From: Planctomycetota bacterium
GTDB lineage: Bacteria; Planctomycetota; Phycisphaerae; UBA1845
DNA: 64,000 nt
Reading direction: 5' to 3'
Assembly (NCBI GenBank): GCA_030616775.1
Contig: JAUWWQ010000009.1
Span: forward strand, 1 to 64,000
Shown: piece after piece, positions 24,326 through 33,318 of the stretch
Layout of the letters: the number at the start of each line of letters is the position of its first letter
How positions within the stretch are numbered: position 1 is the stretch's first letter
Notes under the pieces: generated by a model
Databases searched by the model: none
The model's input: only the letters and a program-made list of their open reading frames with translations
What the model was told of the DNA's origin: nothing
Made by a program: the position numbers and the translations under genes

Positions 24326-24982
24326 CTACGACGCCGCTTGAAGAGTCCGCGTAGCTGGGGAGGTAACCGTCTCCTGTGGCTTTCGCCGTTGCACGACCGC
24401 CCGTTCGAAGGGAGTGGTCGGCGCGGCCTCGGGCTTCATATCCGGTGACGAACGCGCGGCATTTTTTGTTGCCTTCCGCCAGGCGGTACGTTCATCGGGC
24501 GTGAGCAGCTCCTGGAGTTTGGGCCTGATTCGGGCAGCCTTGCTACGCTGGGGACACCGCCCATTGTCAATCAGGTCCGAATCGAGCAGCCGGCCCAGTA
24601 TCCGGAACAGAACCGCCCCCATCTCCAACGAGACGGTCCCCAACCTGACCTCCCGATAGAGGCGGTCCATGGCCTGCCCGATCGCAGCCTGGCTGGTCAG
24701 CTTCCGCAGATATCCGTCGAGAAGATGGGACAGCCGGCGGCGGGTTCGTCCACCCCGGGCAGCGAGGCTCCTTCGGCGCTTAGCTGTCAACTCCGGATCA
24801 TGGAACGGGCAAAAGTCGGTTCCCTGGCGAATCCGTCCACGACACCGGGTCCCCGATTTCGTGAGTGCGATGCATCGCTTGTCATAGGGCAACCGGCGGG
24901 TTCGCACCGTCAAGGAATTGCCGTTAGCCGGACTTGTATTCGGGTGCTCCGCCGATGCATTCAAGGCTTCCCAGAACAGCAT
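24326..24982 (-). CDS. Small zinc-finger-like basic protein
   Basis: From the ATG at 24982 (GGGAG nine bases upstream) the protein has a Cys/His cluster C37-x9-C47-x10-C58-x2-H61 within R-C-I-A-L-T-K-S-G-T-R-C and F-C-P-F-H-D-P, then K-R-R-R and R-G-G-R-T-R-R-R. This arrangement resembles short HGG/DUF5763-type zinc modules found in DNA-associated proteins of planctomycetes and viruses. The remainder is helical and basic. It is convergent with trpG, three bases away. Nucleic-acid binding is likely; the role is unknown. Confidence 0.55.
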   Translation of the reverse strand: MLFWEALNASAEHPNTSPANGNSLTVRTRRLPYDKRCIALTKSGTRCRGRIRQGTDFCPFHDPELTAKRRRSLAARGGRTRRRLSHLLDGYLRKLTSQAAIGQAMDRLYREVRLGTVSLEMGAVLFRILGRLLDSDLIDNGRCPQRSKAARIRPKLQELLTPDERTAWRKATKNAARSSPDMKPEAAPTTPFERAVVQRRKPQETVTSPATRTLQAAS

Positions 24983-25585
24983 GGTTTCTTCTCCCTGCTG
25001 CCACCAAGTGGCACTCAACAAAGGAGCCTTCAAGATCCCACGCCGACGGACATCCTTGCTGCGTCGGCTCGACTGATTTCACATAACCTTGAGGTGCGTG
25101 ATCCTTTCCGTCACCCTGTTCTTAAGTCGGTCGTGTCGGTCCCGCGACCGGATCGCCGCACGCCGGCCCGAAAGGTCACGGCCACATAGCGGCAACACGA
25201 TCCTGGGATTCTACAAGACACTGGCCCGACGGCAAGCTGATAGCGAGTAATACAAGATACCCACAGTTGAGAGATGACCTCACTAGGCGCCATAACCTAC
25301 TTATTAACAGATAGTTAAGACAGCACAGCAAGCAAAATCACAGGCACGAAAACTCCTGTGACCGACGGGCGCACAGGACATTTCACTTGTGATATTCGTA
25401 GGCGACTGCTGTGTCGCACAGTCGCCCGGCCCGCACCTGTTACTCGAGAATCAACCTCTGGGGTGTGTCACCCAGGTCGCCCAGCGGCAAGGCGTAAACA
25501 ACCGACGATGTGACCGCATAGACATGGTCATCGAAGGGGTTTTTTCTTCGAGGTTCCACGCGGAGGTAACGCAACGTGGCCCGGG
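24983..25585. other. Intergenic region, no gene seen
   Basis: About 600 bases between the start of the zinc-finger gene and the end of the radical SAM gene. The part nearest 24983 must hold the zinc-finger promoter, but I see no confident -35/-10 pair. The stretch near 25290-25350 is AT-rich. No RNA gene, tandem repeat or strong palindrome is evident. Confidence 0.5.
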
Positions 25586-26572
25586 TTAGAGTCTTTGCTG
25601 ATCGAAGCGCCACAGCCCAACGGAGCGGGCAGCCTCATGCGCACCTTCGAGCTCTGCTCCGTTGGGACAGCGGTTGATTTCGACGTAGCGGGCTGAGCCG
25701 GCGTTACGGCCCGAGGCCGCAATGCTGCCGACCTGGTAATCCGGATGGTACTGCCCCATGATGTTCACGAACGTATCGGGCGACACCTCCTCTGCCAGGA
25801 ACCGGAATATCTCTCGCGTCTCGTCGAGCAACCCCGGCATGACCAGGTGACGAACCAGCACACCGCGACATGCCAGACCGTCCGGCGTAAACCTAAGATC
25901 CCCCACCTGCCGGTGCATTTCGCAGATGGCCTCACGAGCCCGCTCCGGGTAGTCCTTGGCTTTTAGCAACCGGGCCGATGACTGCCTTGACCAGAACTTG
26001 AAGTCGGGCATGTAGATGTCCACCAGCCCATCCATGAGTTTCAGTGACGACAGGGCGTCATACGCACTGGTGTTATACACGACAGGCAGCTTCAGACCGT
26101 TCTCGATGGCGATGGCCAGGGCTTCGACGATCTGCGGCGCGACGTGCTCGGGCGTGACGAAGTTGATGTTGTGGCAGCCGCGCTCCTGGAGCGAGAGCAT
26201 CAGGCCGGCCATCCCCTCGACATCCACCTCAGGGCCGCTGCCCTTTTGCGAAATGTCCCAGTTCTGGCAGAAGACGCAGCGCAGGTTGCACATCGAAAAG
26301 AAGATCGTGCCCGAGCCGCGCCAGCCGCGCAGGCACTCCTCTTCACCAAGGTGCGGAAAGGCAGAGCTGACCCGCGGGTGCCGGCCGGTGTTGCAGACCT
26401 TGGTCTCGTTCGCCAGCCGGTTGACCTTGCAGTTGCGCGGACACGCCCGGCAGCAGGCAAGCTCCTGGCGCGCCGCAGCCACCCGGTCGCCCAGCGTCCG
26501 CCGCACGGCCGGATCCAGATACGCCGGCGTAAACGAGGATACCACAAATCGATCAGGCCCAGCCTCAGCCAT
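25586..26572 (-). CDS. Radical SAM Fe-S protein (PflX/COG1313-like)
   Basis: Begins with a Cys-rich segment, A-C-C-R-A-C-P-R-N-C, typical of the PflX-like group, then the radical SAM motif C-N-L-R-C-V-F-C in F-S-M-C-N-L-R-C-V-F-C-Q-N-W-D-I-S. Later motifs N-F-V-T-P-E-H and Y-M-P-D-F-K-F-W, and G-Q-Y-H-P, are typical of COG1313. These are annotated as glycyl-radical-enzyme activase relatives, but their substrate is not established. ATG 26572 (MAEAG) is preferred because earlier starts add 60 residues of non-homologous leader. No glycyl radical enzyme lies nearby. Confidence 0.85.
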   Translation of the reverse strand: MAEAGPDRFVVSSFTPAYLDPAVRRTLGDRVAAARQELACCRACPRNCKVNRLANETKVCNTGRHPRVSSAFPHLGEEECLRGWRGSGTIFFSMCNLRCVFCQNWDISQKGSGPEVDVEGMAGLMLSLQERGCHNINFVTPEHVAPQIVEALAIAIENGLKLPVVYNTSAYDALSSLKLMDGLVDIYMPDFKFWSRQSSARLLKAKDYPERAREAICEMHRQVGDLRFTPDGLACRGVLVRHLVMPGLLDETREIFRFLAEEVSPDTFVNIMGQYHPDYQVGSIAASGRNAGSARYVEINRCPNGAELEGAHEAARSVGLWRFDQQRL

Positions 26573-26833
26573 AGCCCTAGATGATATCCCCCACCAGGCG
26601 CTCAGACCAGTCGGCCGTCCTCGTTCAATTGATCCACGCGGCGCGGACGGTGCCAACTCTCCGCCGGGTCCCATTCTCACGTTTGCGTGAGCATGTATTG
26701 CAGGTCCGGCACTGAACATGGCCACGCGAGCGTCCACCGAAGGCGGATGCCACCTAGCCATACTAGCCCTTCACCTCCATCAGGTTGGGCAGAGGACTTA
26801 CACCTCCAAGCTGCCGAACATGCTCGGCACATA

Positions 26834-26867
26834 TAAAAAGAGAGCCCGAGGCAAGACACCCGGGCTC
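26834..26867 (-). terminator. Intrinsic terminator
   Basis: Read on the minus strand, GAGCCCG (26867-26861) pairs with CGGGCTC (26848-26842) around a 12-base loop that partly pairs further, followed at once by a T-rich run (complement of 26834-26840). It lies 65-100 bases past the stop of the gene ending at 26932 and is the clearest factor-independent terminator in the window. Confidence 0.85.
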
Positions 26868-26931
26868 CCGCTTACGTCAGTCGAGGGAAAGGCTTGAAAG
26901 CCTCTCCCACATCAGGTTCCCTTGCGACCTC

Positions 26932-27843
26932 TTAATAGGTCAACGAATAGGCATAGGCGAGGGCGGCGCCAAAGTTGGGCGTGTCGTCGTTGTCATCCAG
27001 GCCGATCTGCACCGAGAAACCCAGCTTCTGGATATCGGACATCGCCCACTCCCAGCCCGTCTCGAGCATGTTCAGGTTGCTGGCGCCCTCGTGGTAGCTC
27101 CTGCGGTTCATGTAATCCAGGACCCAGCGGACCGCGCCATCGGCACACAGCGGGCCATCCAGACCGACTACGAAGCCGTACTGGAAGTCGCGCGGCTCAA
27201 GCGTGCCCCGATCGCGACGGCCAAATCCGCGCATGCCTCCCCGTCGACCGAATTCGTCCCCGTAGTCGCGGTCCACGTACTGCGCAAAAGCATTGAAATG
27301 TGACCGGATACCGCTGTCGTATTCATTGGTCAGGATTAGCCGCAACTCACCGTCAACACCACTCGAGCCGCAACCGGTGGGTATACGTGCGCTTCCTGAC
27401 AGCGCCAAAGCCGGGAAAGGCCCTTTTCCGCACTGAGCGCACTTCGCGCTCTGGCCGATGATTCTCCACAGCACACCGACGGTTGTGTCATAGTTGATGT
27501 CTTCAATGACACCGACGTCCCCGCCGTCACCAACCCAGACTGGTACGCTTATCGAAAGCTCCAGGTCTTCAGCCGCTCCCCACACTATCGATGGCGTCAC
27601 CACGAAATCGTCATCTGAGTCACCCAGGTTGGCCGGGGCTGACGCCGTTACCCATCCAAATCCCAGGCGAAGATCGACCTGCCCCGTATCCAGCGGGGTG
27701 GCGTCCTCCAAGAACCACAATTGGCTGATCAGGTCCTCACCGCCGGAGACCGTCGTCGTGGTCTCGTACGTTACATCCGACTCCTGCGCGAGGACGGTCC
27801 CAGCCGCCAACACGACGCACATAAGAACACACATCCGTTTCAT
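26932..27843 (-). CDS. Exported outer-membrane-like protein
   Basis: About 303 residues from ATG 27843, with a signal peptide (CVLMCVVLAAGTVLAQ, cleavage after AQ). The mature protein has alternating strands, D-L-R-L-G-F-G-W, E-L-S-I-S-V-P-V-W and L-A-L-S-G-S-A-R-I-P-T-G, like the MetA-pathway phenol-degradation transporter-type barrels (a broad outer-membrane family), and ends in an aromatic strand AYAYSLTY. A Cys pair in C-A-Q-C-G near 165 and an Arg/Gly-rich loop near 210 are unusual. Transport function is a guess. An intrinsic terminator follows. Confidence 0.65.
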   Translation of the reverse strand: MKRMCVLMCVVLAAGTVLAQESDVTYETTTTVSGGEDLISQLWFLEDATPLDTGQVDLRLGFGWVTASAPANLGDSDDDFVVTPSIVWGAAEDLELSISVPVWVGDGGDVGVIEDINYDTTVGVLWRIIGQSAKCAQCGKGPFPALALSGSARIPTGCGSSGVDGELRLILTNEYDSGIRSHFNAFAQYVDRDYGDEFGRRGGMRGFGRRDRGTLEPRDFQYGFVVGLDGPLCADGAVRWVLDYMNRRSYHEGASNLNMLETGWEWAMSDIQKLGFSVQIGLDDNDDTPNFGAALAYAYSLTY

Positions 27844-28136
27844 GGGCTGATACTCCATCAAATAACTCAAAAGGGATTACGATCGCCCCCGAACCGCGCC
27901 GTTCGGGACGGCTACTCGCGCCTCAATCCTTGAAATCTACCACGTTATCGTCCAGCGCCAAGTGTCAACTACGGCGAAACCCATTTGTCTGATAAATAGT
28001 GTTGACGCCCGGCGTGTTCCGTTTCCGCTTCGCAGAACACGTAACCTCTTGCGCTACATATTGTTACGGCTTCTTAGCGGCAAGTGGTCGCGGTTGTGTC
28101 TATGTCGCGCGCGACGTTGCCAAGCGGCCAAGGTGG

Positions 28137-29396
28137 TCAAAGACCATGGGAAACCGCTATCGCGGACATGATGACAAACGGATGCGAGACCTCGCTTGCC
28201 TTCCCCGAAAGCTTGTCTTCGACCAGAACCTTAAGCACATAATCGCCTGCGGGCAGCGTCGGCGGCAGCGTGATACGCTGGGCCACGAAGAAGTCGGCGC
28301 GGCGTCGCCGGCAAAGGTCTGTAATCTCCGGCTCCTCATGCTGCCAGACGGACCGCCCGTCAGCGGTAAGTATCTCGAGCCGGGTCGCCAGTCGCGTGAG
28401 ATACCGACCATCGTCTGTGGGCTCGGATTGGAAGTTGCCAATCTCCGAGTAGACAATCGTCTGCAAGGTTCGCCCTGACACCAGGTCGTCACCGGCCATC
28501 TCTTCATAGACGCCATAAGTGACAACTTTGCGACACAATGCCACTGTCGTGACGGTCGGATCGGCCCGATCGGCCAGGACCTCGCGAAGTTCGTCGATAC
28601 GGTCTAACGCATCCGAGCCTACTGCCAGCGGGTTCCGGGCAGCCTCCCGCACCGCCACGGCCACCTTGATCAGCGCGGACAAGATCCGCTGTCCTTCCTG
28701 TGGGAGGCTCGTTGACACCTGGGCCGCGCCGACGTCACGTCGAACTGCCAACTGTGCAAATCGAAGCCGCCATTCGCTGTCGAAATCATTGGTCTCGGCA
28801 GCGCGAGTCTTCAGGTGAGAGATTAACCGATCGACGAGGCCTGGCATTTCAGACTGCTGCATCTCGAGCGGTTCATTCGTCGTTTTCATTTTGACGGGCG
28901 AGGCTGCGGGAGTCTCAAGCGGCGGCGCCGAACGGATCGACACCGATTGAACCACAGGCAGCGCCGGCCTTGGGGCAGTGGCCTGGGTACTGGCAAGCAT
29001 GACCTGCGTATTGGCGAAGGCCTCGTCGCGCCACCCCGGTAAACGCGCGCTTGCAGGACCAGTCCTGAGCGGTTCATTGTTCATCTCGGCGCCGGTTGTG
29101 GCACCTGCCGCCGGTGCCGAAGTCGCCCCGGAACTTGACTCTTTTGCGGATGATAGAGCGCGATTGCCAAACTGATATTCCCGGGTCCGCTCCAGGAACT
29201 CTTCGATGGCGGTAAGGGCCTCCTGCTCCGTCTCATCTGTCGGCTGGGCCCCCGTGGGTGGCTCCGGCGTCACCCTGGCCTCAGGCTGGCGATCCATCCA
29301 CTTGGGACGCAAGGTGGCGCAGCCGCAGAGCAGCACCGTGAAACCAACGACGAGAGCCAACCGGGCTGCAATCGCCTCGAGGGATCTCCGTGTCAT
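28137..29396 (-). CDS. Lipoprotein, last gene of the TPR-holA operon
   Basis: A 419-residue protein with signal peptide and lipobox L-L-C-G-C-A near residue 26. A Pro/Thr/Ala-rich linker spans about 30-180. The C-terminal domain (about 190-415) has helices followed by a beta domain with V-V-T-Y-G-V-Y-E-E-M, R-L-E-I-L-T and A-G-D-Y-V-L-K-V-L-V-E-D. I recognise no family, though lipoproteins of this type are common in planctomycetes. It starts 14 bases after holA ends. In many bacteria an outer-membrane assembly lipoprotein (LptE) neighbours holA, but I see no LptE similarity here. Confidence 0.65.
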   Translation of the reverse strand: MTRRSLEAIAARLALVVGFTVLLCGCATLRPKWMDRQPEARVTPEPPTGAQPTDETEQEALTAIEEFLERTREYQFGNRALSSAKESSSGATSAPAAGATTGAEMNNEPLRTGPASARLPGWRDEAFANTQVMLASTQATAPRPALPVVQSVSIRSAPPLETPAASPVKMKTTNEPLEMQQSEMPGLVDRLISHLKTRAAETNDFDSEWRLRFAQLAVRRDVGAAQVSTSLPQEGQRILSALIKVAVAVREAARNPLAVGSDALDRIDELREVLADRADPTVTTVALCRKVVTYGVYEEMAGDDLVSGRTLQTIVYSEIGNFQSEPTDDGRYLTRLATRLEILTADGRSVWQHEEPEITDLCRRRRADFFVAQRITLPPTLPAGDYVLKVLVEDKLSGKASEVSHPFVIMSAIAVSHGL

Positions 29397-29410
29397 AGCG
29401 TAATCCCTGT

Positions 29411-30391
29411 TCAGTGCGTGGCCGGGCTACCCGCACTGTGTTTGACGATGAACTTCTCCACCGCAAGATCAATGGTCGAAGCACCGGTCTTGACGGCAAG
29501 ATCCGCGGCCAATAGGTCGTGCTGCTGCTCCTCCAACTGTTCTTGGGTTACACGCTCCAGGCGCCGTTGGAGCAGCGATGGATCGGTGTACATTCTCCGG
29601 GCCAATTCGCGAATGCTTACACCCCGTTCCCAATCTCTGCGGGCTTCAAGAAGGCGGCGCACTCCCCAGGCCAGTCCGGCGATCGCCCGGGCAGGTGCGG
29701 CGCGGTCCGTGGCCAGCACTTGCTCCCAATGATGAAGAGCAGTGGCAGCGTCGTTAGACGAGATTGCATCCGTAACCGCAAAGACCTTTTCCTCACGGTG
29801 GTGACCGGTCAAGGCGTCGATGTCGTCCGGTGTGATCTCACCGCGCTCACCGACGTAGGCGGCCAACTTGGAGAGCTCGGCGTCGAGTTCGCCCAGGGCG
29901 TCCCCAAGATGCTCGCGAAGTATCCCAGCCGCAGGGTGGCTCAAACCCTTCCCGTATTTCGTTTGGGCTCGGGTGACGATCCACTCGACGACCGCTCGCC
30001 CCTTGGGAGCATCGCAACTGACAACGGTACCGGCGGTGTTGATGATCTTGTACAGCCGGGTGTTCTTGGCGAGCGTATCACACATCAGGATCAAAGACCC
30101 GCTTTCCGATGGCGACGAACAGTACCGTTCCAGCGCCGCCCGGTTGGCAGTAATGAACGAATCCGCCTCGTCGACGATCACCACACGGCGATCACCCAAC
30201 AATGACTGGGTACGGACCTCGTCCAGGACCTCGGCCAGGCCGGCCTGTGGACCGGCGAAACGGGCCGGCCCCAGCGTGTCCATCTCCCCTGACAAGCGCT
30301 CGAGTATTCCCTCCAATACTTCACTGCGCAAAAGTCGGTCGTGGCCAACTACGGCGTAAGTGGGAAAGACGTCCGTAGGGGCGGCGTACAT
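29411..30391 (-). CDS. holA: DNA polymerase III delta subunit (clamp loader)
   Basis: Delta opens the sliding clamp. The 326-residue protein shows the family pattern: an N-terminal AAA-like domain with no Walker motif, R-V-V-I-V-D-E-A-D-S-F (about 89), L-I-L-M-C-D-T-L-A-K-N-T-R-L-Y-K (about 118), the ...L-S-H-P-A-A-G-I-L...L-G-E-L-D-A-E-L-S-K-L-A-A-Y domain II segment (about 170-190), and the C-terminal helical collar domain with R-R-L-L-E-A-R. Identity rests on these segments and not on a catalytic motif. It starts four bases after the TPR gene and continues into the lipoprotein gene. Confidence 0.8.
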   Translation of the reverse strand: MYAAPTDVFPTYAVVGHDRLLRSEVLEGILERLSGEMDTLGPARFAGPQAGLAEVLDEVRTQSLLGDRRVVIVDEADSFITANRAALERYCSSPSESGSLILMCDTLAKNTRLYKIINTAGTVVSCDAPKGRAVVEWIVTRAQTKYGKGLSHPAAGILREHLGDALGELDAELSKLAAYVGERGEITPDDIDALTGHHREEKVFAVTDAISSNDAATALHHWEQVLATDRAAPARAIAGLAWGVRRLLEARRDWERGVSIRELARRMYTDPSLLQRRLERVTQEQLEEQQHDLLAADLAVKTGASTIDLAVEKFIVKHSAGSPATH

Positions 30392-30395
30392 CGTG

Positions 30396-31652
30396 TCACT
30401 TGCCGTTGGGCTGATACCTTCGGGATACTTCCGCCATCAGTTCAAGCCTTCTGCGAGCGTCGGTGATGACTTGCGTGGCATCGGGATCAATCTGTGTGGC
30501 CCGGGTGTAGCACTCTCGTGCCAAGACCTCGTCACCCTGATAGACGGCGATATCCCCCAGATTCATCCATACCTCGGCGTCGTTGGGATTGTACCGCAGG
30601 ATCGTCCGCAACAGCCGAGCTGCCCCGACGTGATCATTCTTCTGCCGGTAAACCATGGCCGCCCCGCGAAGGGCCGACCGCATCGCCGGTTGTCGTCGCA
30701 GAGCCAGCTCATACGCGTTTAACGCCCGGTCCAAATCGCCGATACCGTAGAGCATGTCCGCCATCTCGGCAAATGCCTCCGCCCACTGGGGATTGAGCTT
30801 CACCGCCTCTCGCAAGCGCGCGATGCCGTCGCGATACTCACCGCGCTTCCGGCAAGCCAGCGCTTCTGAAAAAAGACGCTGCGCCCGCTGTTTGGCTCGC
30901 ACCGATCCAGTAAGGGCCATCGTGGCGCCGACGGAGGCCACGCCGGCACCGCCTGTGGTTACGGGCATCGATTCCGACCGCTGCTCCGAGTAGGCTGGCA
31001 GAATCTCGAGCACCTGCCTTTCGCTGTACACGCGATGCCCGCCTGAGTCGGTAACGGTCAGCCGCACCGCTACAGATCGGGAGGAGACATCTTCCGGCAG
31101 CCGCCAGTCGTACCGGCCGGTGTTCGTCAAGGGGTCGGACGTAGCGGGATACCAGGTCTCGTCAGGCGGTCGTTGATAGGCTACCTGCACGGGACGCGAG
31201 CCAAAGTGTGCATCAATCGCGGTCCAGCGGATTTGCACCACCCGCTGCCCGAGTATTGTCGTCTGCCGAAGCGCGTGCAGTTGCACGACGGGGGGGGTGT
31301 AGTCTACGAACGCCCATAGATGCGGTGGCGTCGCCTGTGTCGGGACCATGCTGGAAGGCCCCGTAGCATTGGTCAGCACCAGGAAAAACCCGTACAGCCC
31401 TTCCTGCGGCACGGTGAACGTGATCGGCGATTGCCGATCCTCATCGGGGCTGGATTCGTGCCAACTCGCCCCATGATCCAACGTGTACCACAACTGGACG
31501 GAATCCAGAGGTAGTGCGCTCTCGTTGACCGCATACTCGATTTCGAATACGCGGGACCGAATTGCTACGGGATTCTCGCCGTTGGCGACGACAACTAGAA
31601 CTGCGTTGACCGCCAGACCGAGGCATCCATGCCGAACCGGGTTTCGTGGCAT
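30396..31652 (-). CDS. TPR protein with Ig-like N-terminal region
   Basis: The 418-residue protein has a weak hydrophobic N-terminus, two beta-sandwich-like segments (about 40-115 and 120-225: V-Q-L-W-Y-T-L-D-H-G-A-S-W and V-Q-I-R-W-T-A-I-D-A), then tetratricopeptide repeats from about 265 to 395 with W-A-E-A-F, A-L-N-A-Y-E-L-A-L, and N-P-N-D-A-E-V-W-M-N-L-G-D. TPR proteins mediate protein binding. It heads the TPR-holA-lipoprotein operon. I cannot name a function. Confidence 0.7.
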   Translation of the reverse strand: MPRNPVRHGCLGLAVNAVLVVVANGENPVAIRSRVFEIEYAVNESALPLDSVQLWYTLDHGASWHESSPDEDRQSPITFTVPQEGLYGFFLVLTNATGPSSMVPTQATPPHLWAFVDYTPPVVQLHALRQTTILGQRVVQIRWTAIDAHFGSRPVQVAYQRPPDETWYPATSDPLTNTGRYDWRLPEDVSSRSVAVRLTVTDSGGHRVYSERQVLEILPAYSEQRSESMPVTTGGAGVASVGATMALTGSVRAKQRAQRLFSEALACRKRGEYRDGIARLREAVKLNPQWAEAFAEMADMLYGIGDLDRALNAYELALRRQPAMRSALRGAAMVYRQKNDHVGAARLLRTILRYNPNDAEVWMNLGDIAVYQGDEVLARECYTRATQIDPDATQVITDARRRLELMAEVSRRYQPNGK

Positions 31653-32132
31653 TGTCTCACCAGGAACTCAGGCCAACCTCTGTCAGGATCCGCCTCCATG
31701 CGGACCCGTGCGGAGATATCGGAAGGCTTGCCGTGATAGCTGCACTGAATAGGCGTGCCGGATGTCCGCCGTCTGGGGTGGGAGAGTTGAGACCGGCGAA
31801 CCCCGATTTCAGCACTACTAGACAACCTTACGAGCCACGCCCGTACCAGTGCTGATGCGCGATATACGTCGGTAAATAGCTAGAGATAAAGCCACAATGC
31901 CTTTTCTCCAAATACGGTACACCGTGACCAATGAACGCCGGATGGGTCGGGACCTCCGGAATACATGAGTGAGGTACTTTTGTTGACCAAGAACCCCATT
32001 TCGGGGCGGCCAGGACCGATTCTCCCGATTATTTGCTTTGCCGGGCAGTAGACCCTCTGATAGACTTGGCCGCGCCATCCAAGGTTCGTGTGTTGAACCT
32101 ATAACGTTGGCACCTATTGGAGACCCAGGGAC
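31653..32132 (+). other. Divergent intergenic region with promoter for histone-like gene
   Basis: This interval separates the minus-strand TPR operon from the plus-strand histone-like gene. On the plus strand TTGCCG (32039-32044) and TAGACT (32062-32067) are 17 bases apart, predicting a start near 32074 and a leader of about 60 bases. The -10 is identical to that before tRNA-Leu. No other gene or repeat is visible. Confidence 0.45.
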
Positions 32133-32312
32133 ATGCAGGAATATGAACGGCTGAAAGAGCTGGTTGAGTCAGCCGCAGATGACATAGCGAAGGCCTCTGG
32201 CGGCAACAAGGCCGCTGGTACGCGTGTTCGCAAGGCCATGCAAGACATCAAAGAGGCTGCTCAAACGGTCCGCAAGAAGATCCTCGAGGTGCGTTCTCAG
32301 CAGACCGCCTAG
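32133..32312 (+). CDS. Histone H1/Hc1-like DNA-binding protein
   Basis: A 59-residue protein beginning MQEYERLKELVESAADDIAK and continuing G-G-N-K-A-A-G-T-R-V-R-K-A-M-Q-D-I-K-E. The N-K-A-A-G-T-R-V-R-K segment is the hallmark of the bacterial Hc1-like histone family of Chlamydiae, Bacteroidota and Planctomycetota. It probably folds as a helical hairpin that binds DNA and compacts the nucleoid. Unlike chlamydial Hc1 it has no long Lys/Ala/Pro-rich tail. A predicted promoter lies about 65 bases upstream, and a FabZ-like gene follows 74 bases downstream. Confidence 0.8.
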   Translation: MQEYERLKELVESAADDIAKASGGNKAAGTRVRKAMQDIKEAAQTVRKKILEVRSQQTA

Positions 32313-32386
32313 GGCCGATTCTTGCGAGCCGTTGGCCTTCCCGATGGCGGTGAGGTGCGTGGTGTGCCAAATGCCCATCGCCGGGA

Positions 32387-32872
32387 GTGATACCTATGCC
32401 GCCGCCGCTGCTGATTGACCTGCAGCAGGTTGATCTTAGTCGCGTTCTGCTAACCCGAGAGCAGATCTATGAGCAGCTCCCCCAGCGCTTCGAGTTCATG
32501 CTGCTCGATGGGGTGTGCATGCTCGATCGGGAAGGCACACGACTGGTGGCCTACGCCGACATCCGCTCTGACGACTGGTGGATTCGCGGGCATGTCCCGG
32601 GTCGGCCGCTGCTGCCCGGTGTGCTCATGCTCGAGATGGCTGCCCAATCTTCGGCCGTAGTGGCTAAGGTGTTGACTGGTATCCAGGCGTTTATCGGTCT
32701 AGGCGGCATCGAGGAGTGCAAGTTCCGTGAAACCATCTCGCCCCCCGCGCGACTTTATCTTCTCTGTGTCGGGGATAACTATCGGACCCGGCGAATTGTC
32801 TCTAGAACGCAGGGCGTCGTCGACGGGCGACTCATCTTCGAAGCCAAAATAACCGGCTTGGCTCTACGCTAA
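32387..32872 (+). CDS. FabZ/FabA-like hotdog dehydratase
   Basis: A 161-residue single hotdog domain. The motif R-G-H-V-P-G-R-P-L-L-P-G-V-L-M-L-E-M-A-A-Q corresponds to the FabZ signature GHFPGxPxxPGVLxxEAxAQ, with the catalytic His and Glu kept. The preceding R-F-E-F-M-L-L-D-G-V matches the R-x-P-F-L-L-D position loosely, and F-I-G-L-G-G-I-E-E-C-K-F-R follows. The probable reaction is dehydration of 3-hydroxyacyl-ACP. It is downstream of the histone-like gene; a link to the synthase at the right end of the window is unproven. Start could be ATG 32387 or 32396. Confidence 0.8.
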   Translation: MIPMPPPLLIDLQQVDLSRVLLTREQIYEQLPQRFEFMLLDGVCMLDREGTRLVAYADIRSDDWWIRGHVPGRPLLPGVLMLEMAAQSSAVVAKVLTGIQAFIGLGGIEECKFRETISPPARLYLLCVGDNYRTRRIVSRTQGVVDGRLIFEAKITGLALR

Positions 32873-33318
32873 CCCATCTGCGAAGCGGCCCTTCTCCCCG
32901 ACCGTCGGTGCAGCGGAAGTCGAAGAGAAGCCTCCGTGCAATCCCACTGGCCTTCCGCGTTGTCTGATCGGGGGACCACCGCTCACGTCCTTGTCGAGAT
33001 GGTACGTTTGATCAACAAGCTCAGCGGCACGGTGACTGTCAGCGTGCAGGAAGGCTAAGTCCTCAAGGTGGCGGTCACGACCGGCTGCACTGGCCCGATA
33101 TTATCATGCGTGCCGGATGTACCGCGCGGGGCCCTTCACTGCGGCATATTGATTGGCACACGTTACCTAAATCAAGCGCACTTGACCGCTGACCGATGCT
33201 TATACCGACGGTAGGCAGTTCTGCGGCAGATGGCCGCACAGGTCGTATCGGTGTGCGCGGCACCGGTGCCGACTCGTTCGGAGTTGAATACCACAGCATA
33301 TACAGGGGAGTACTCAAA
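32873..33318. other. Intergenic region before PKD lipoprotein
   Basis: No intact gene is visible. A plus-strand frame around 32959-33058 reads L-V-E-M-V-R-L-I-N-K-L-S-G-T-V-T-V then stops; it could be a decayed HPr-like (phosphocarrier) fragment, but the evidence is thin. The right end holds the leader and Shine-Dalgarno-like GGGGAG before the lipoprotein ATG. Confidence 0.4.

Noticed and set aside
32959-33058. Possible decayed HPr (phosphocarrier) fragment
   Set aside because: The resemblance (L-V-E-M-V-R-L-I-N-K-L-S-G-T-V-T-V) is short, lacks the active-site His and Ser context, and stops abruptly.
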